Below are positions 47,801-48,722 of a stretch of 48,722 bases of DNA, piece by piece. Position 1 is the first letter of the stretch; every line of letters starts with the position of its first letter. Both the position numbers and the translations under genes were made by a program. The notes under the pieces are model-generated. The model was given only the letters and a program-made list of their open reading frames with translations, had not been told where the DNA came from and ran no database searches. The stretch comes from Planctomycetaceae bacterium (GTDB lineage: Bacteria > Planctomycetota > Planctomycetia > Planctomycetales > Planctomycetaceae), in the NCBI GenBank assembly GCA_028284885.1, contig JANQQW010000322.1, positions 1 through 48,722 on the forward strand, in the 5' to 3' direction.

Positions 47801-48246
47801 ACCTCGAGTCCCTCCTCCGCCGTGGCGACCGCGTCACTCCCGCCCAGCACGGGCACGCCGGCCTTCTTCGCGATTTCACGGGCGGTCGTCTTGTCCCCCA
47901 GGTTCTCCAACGTGTCGACCGTCGGCCCGATGAACTTGATTCCCTCGCGTTCGCACGCCCGGGCGAGGTCCGGGTTCTCCGACATGAACCCGTAGCCCGG
48001 GTGGATCGCCTCGGCCCCGGTGCGCACGGCAACGCCGACGATGCTCTCGATGTCGAGGTACGCCCGGATCGGCTCGCCCGGCTTGCCGATCAGGTACGCC
48101 TCGTCCGCCTTGAAGCGGTGCAGGGCGTACCGGTCCTCGTGCGTGTACACGGCGACCGTGCGGATGCCGAGCTCGCTCGCGGACCGGAACAGACGAATGG
48201 CGATCTCGCTGCGGTTCGCAACGAGCAACTTCTCGAAAGGCTTCAT
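44806..48246 (-). CDS. pyc: Pyruvate carboxylase
   Basis: 1146 residues, the standard length for single-chain pyruvate carboxylase. Order: biotin carboxylase (KLLVANRSEIAIRLFRSASE, ATP-grasp AHGGGGRGMRVV, then EVNPRIQVEHTVTEE), carboxyltransferase (LLTDTTMRDAHQSLLATRFR, with FEMWGGATFD-type motif SLEMWGGATFD and GLCKPDAAAK), the allosteric/tetramerisation segment, and the C-terminal biotinyl domain with EAMKMET, in which Lys carries biotin. It carboxylates pyruvate to oxaloacetate with ATP and bicarbonate. The start ATG is at 48246. The TM2 gene follows at 13 bases; no separate biotin ligase is in the window. Confidence 0.97.
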   Translation of the reverse strand: MKPFEKLLVANRSEIAIRLFRSASELGIRTVAVYTHEDRYALHRFKADEAYLIGKPGEPIRAYLDIESIVGVAVRTGAEAIHPGYGFMSENPDLARACEREGIKFIGPTVDTLENLGDKTTAREIAKKAGVPVLGGSDAVATAEEGLEVANRLGFPIILKAAHGGGGRGMRVVRDPDQFVDQFETARRESLSAFGSPDVFVEKFIERARHIEVQILGDAHGNLVHLHERDCSVQRRHQKVVEIAPAPSLDPKIKNDLCEAALAIGRQVSYECAGTVEFLVDDDAGEFFFIEVNPRIQVEHTVTEEVVGSDIVTSQILVASGARLDDERIGLGDQSEIQPRGFAIQCRVTTEDPANNFMPDYGRVTHYRSASGAGVRLDAGSAFSGAVVNPYYDSLLVKVSVRGRRFVDAVHKMDRCLREFRIRGVKTNIPFLLKVVRHPTFLDGDCTTRFIDQTPELFEFPERQNRATKLLTYLGETIVNGNALVKDVAPAQRREPAPKPSIDTSGPLPKGTRDTFLELGPEKFSEWLKDQDRLLLTDTTMRDAHQSLLATRFRTYDLLEIADAYARLTPNLFSLEMWGGATFDTSMRFLKESPWDRLTQLREKVPNILFQMLLRASNAVGYTNYPDNVVKSFVKEAADAGIDVFRVFDALNWVPNMQVAMDAVLETGAICEAAICYSGDISNPGRSKYDLKYYVDLAKDLESRGAHILAIKDMAGLCKPDAAAKLVSTLKSEIGIPIHFHTHDTAGIQAGAILRAAEVGIDVADAAMAPMSGGTSQPNLNTVVEALRFGPRNVEIEETALDEIATYWRAVREFYAAFESQVLPATGDLYRHEMPGGQYTNLFMQARALGLADRWSEVCEVYAGVNQLFGDIVKVTPTSKAVGDMALFMVANELTNLDVLDPSRDLAFPASVIDLVGGAMGQPPGGFPEDVVDRIVKDGKRFTDRPGASLEPADFDAARETVAEFKKSEVTDRDVVTHLLYEKVFRDFVEHQQAYSDTSCLPSPAFWYGLVPGEEIAVEIEPGKTLIISFLTVGNPHPDGTRTVFFELNGQPREVTVRDHSLETDKNAAVKADAGNPGHVGSSMPGMVVSVAVAIGDHVKKGQKLLSLEAMKMETAVNTERDGRVADVLVAPGSQVETGDLLVVIE

Positions 48247-48343
48247 CGGAGAACTGACCGGCAGGGGGACGGGTCGCGAAGTCCGCGAATCTTACCGTAC
48301 CCGCCGGACACACGAAATCGTCCGCGACCGGCCGGGTTGCCAC

Positions 48344-48722
48344 TCAGACCCGGACCGCGTTGTCCACCGAACCGGCGGACCGGCTGGTCGCGTCGTCGGG
48401 CCGGCACACCCGGTTCCAGGGCATCCGGGCCAGCAGCAACCCCATGCCGCAGGTGTCCGTGAGGCCCGCGAACACGAGCCCGGCCCCCACGAAGGCGGGC
48501 AGGGCGGCGAACCCGACGTGAACCGTCAATGCGAGAACCGCACCGACGAGTGCCAGCGAGCCCGCGGCGACCCGGACCTGCCGCTCGAGCGACATCACCT
48601 TCCGACCGCGGACGACCGGGGCTCCGGCCTCCACGCAGGCCAGCGTTCCTCCGGCGACGTTGACCACGTCGGTGACGCCGGCGTCGATCAGCAGCCGGCA
48701 GGCCCGCTCCCCACGACTCCCG
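48344..48722 (-). CDS. Rhodanese plus YgaP-type (DUF2892) membrane protein, 5' part outside window
   Basis: The frame stays open to the window edge, so the N terminus is missing; about 126 residues are visible. It begins inside the rhodanese end (RACRLLIDAGVTDVVNVAGG then LACVEAGAPVVRG). A linker VMSLERQVRVAAGSLALVGA leads to two short membrane helices typical of YgaP/DUF2892, ending with the GLTDTCGMGLLLARMPWNR signature. YgaP in E. coli is a membrane rhodanese that handles sulfane sulfur. The rhodanese active-site cysteine itself would lie before the window edge. A GTG at 48667 is only an internal codon. Confidence 0.85.
   Translation of the reverse strand, partial: GSRGERACRLLIDAGVTDVVNVAGGTLACVEAGAPVVRGRKVMSLERQVRVAAGSLALVGAVLALTVHVGFAALPAFVGAGLVFAGLTDTCGMGLLLARMPWNRVCRPDDATSRSAGSVDNAVRV

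Noticed and set aside
48247..48343. Promoter for pyc with TAAGAT as a -10
   Set aside because: The matching -35 (TTTCGT at 17 bases) agrees at only two positions.

Overview
The window is very GC-rich and reads as planctomycete chromosome. It carries several formylglycine-type sulfatases, a DUF1549/DUF1553 planctomycete cytochrome-type protein overlapping a DUF1501 protein, a DUF1559 prepilin-like protein, an M56/BlaI pair and many genus-level proteins of unknown function. Antisense frames stay open for long stretches because of the base composition, so I chose genes by protein-family sense, overlap logic and ribosome-binding sites. No rRNA, tRNA, CRISPR array, integrase or transposase was recognised.

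Layout. 1-1194 is the tail of a sulfatase. 1284-6664 (+) holds a YhaO/SbcD-like nuclease and a YhaN/SbcC-like ATPase (4-bp overlap) plus a small protein. 6676-12380 (-) is a chain FHA-GAF-PP2C phosphatase > DinG-like helicase > ATP-dependent DNA ligase. 12480-20428 (-) is a translationally coupled catabolic cluster: DUF1549/1553, DUF1501, sulfatase and FAD oxidoreductase, with a divergent sulfatase at 20573. 21965-23888 has a winged-helix regulator, a membrane protein and a PilZ-like protein. 23932-27051 is a BlaI operator, blaI, an M56 metalloprotease and a prepilin-like gene as one overlapping unit. A lactonase-type propeller follows.

28387-31800 is the most unusual region. A roughly ten-TM membrane protein carrying a GAF domain, a sigma-54 AAA+ domain and a Fis-type HTH is encoded leftwards. 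Its upstream region holds three copies of a TCGGCGCCGA palindrome, then a rightward near-consensus -24/-12 promoter, then about 200 bases with no convincing ORF that fold into a 9-bp-plus hairpin and a long nested hairpin. This looks like a self-contained membrane activator and sigma-54-dependent structured RNA module.

31801-37619 has a CinA-type amidohydrolase, two small proteins, a LarA-like racemase homologue, a HisN-like phosphatase, a palindromic repeat, two tandem secreted Gln-rich paralogues with a clear promoter and terminator, and a PolB-type exonuclease. 37702-43050 (+) has MoxR, ChaN-like, ispF, a secreted unknown and cysS (whose KMSKS loop is degenerate). 43202-44287 is an orphan HsdR-N-type nuclease flanked by degenerate repeats. 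The window ends with a double TM2 protein, pyruvate carboxylase and a truncated rhodanese/YgaP-like protein, all on the minus strand.
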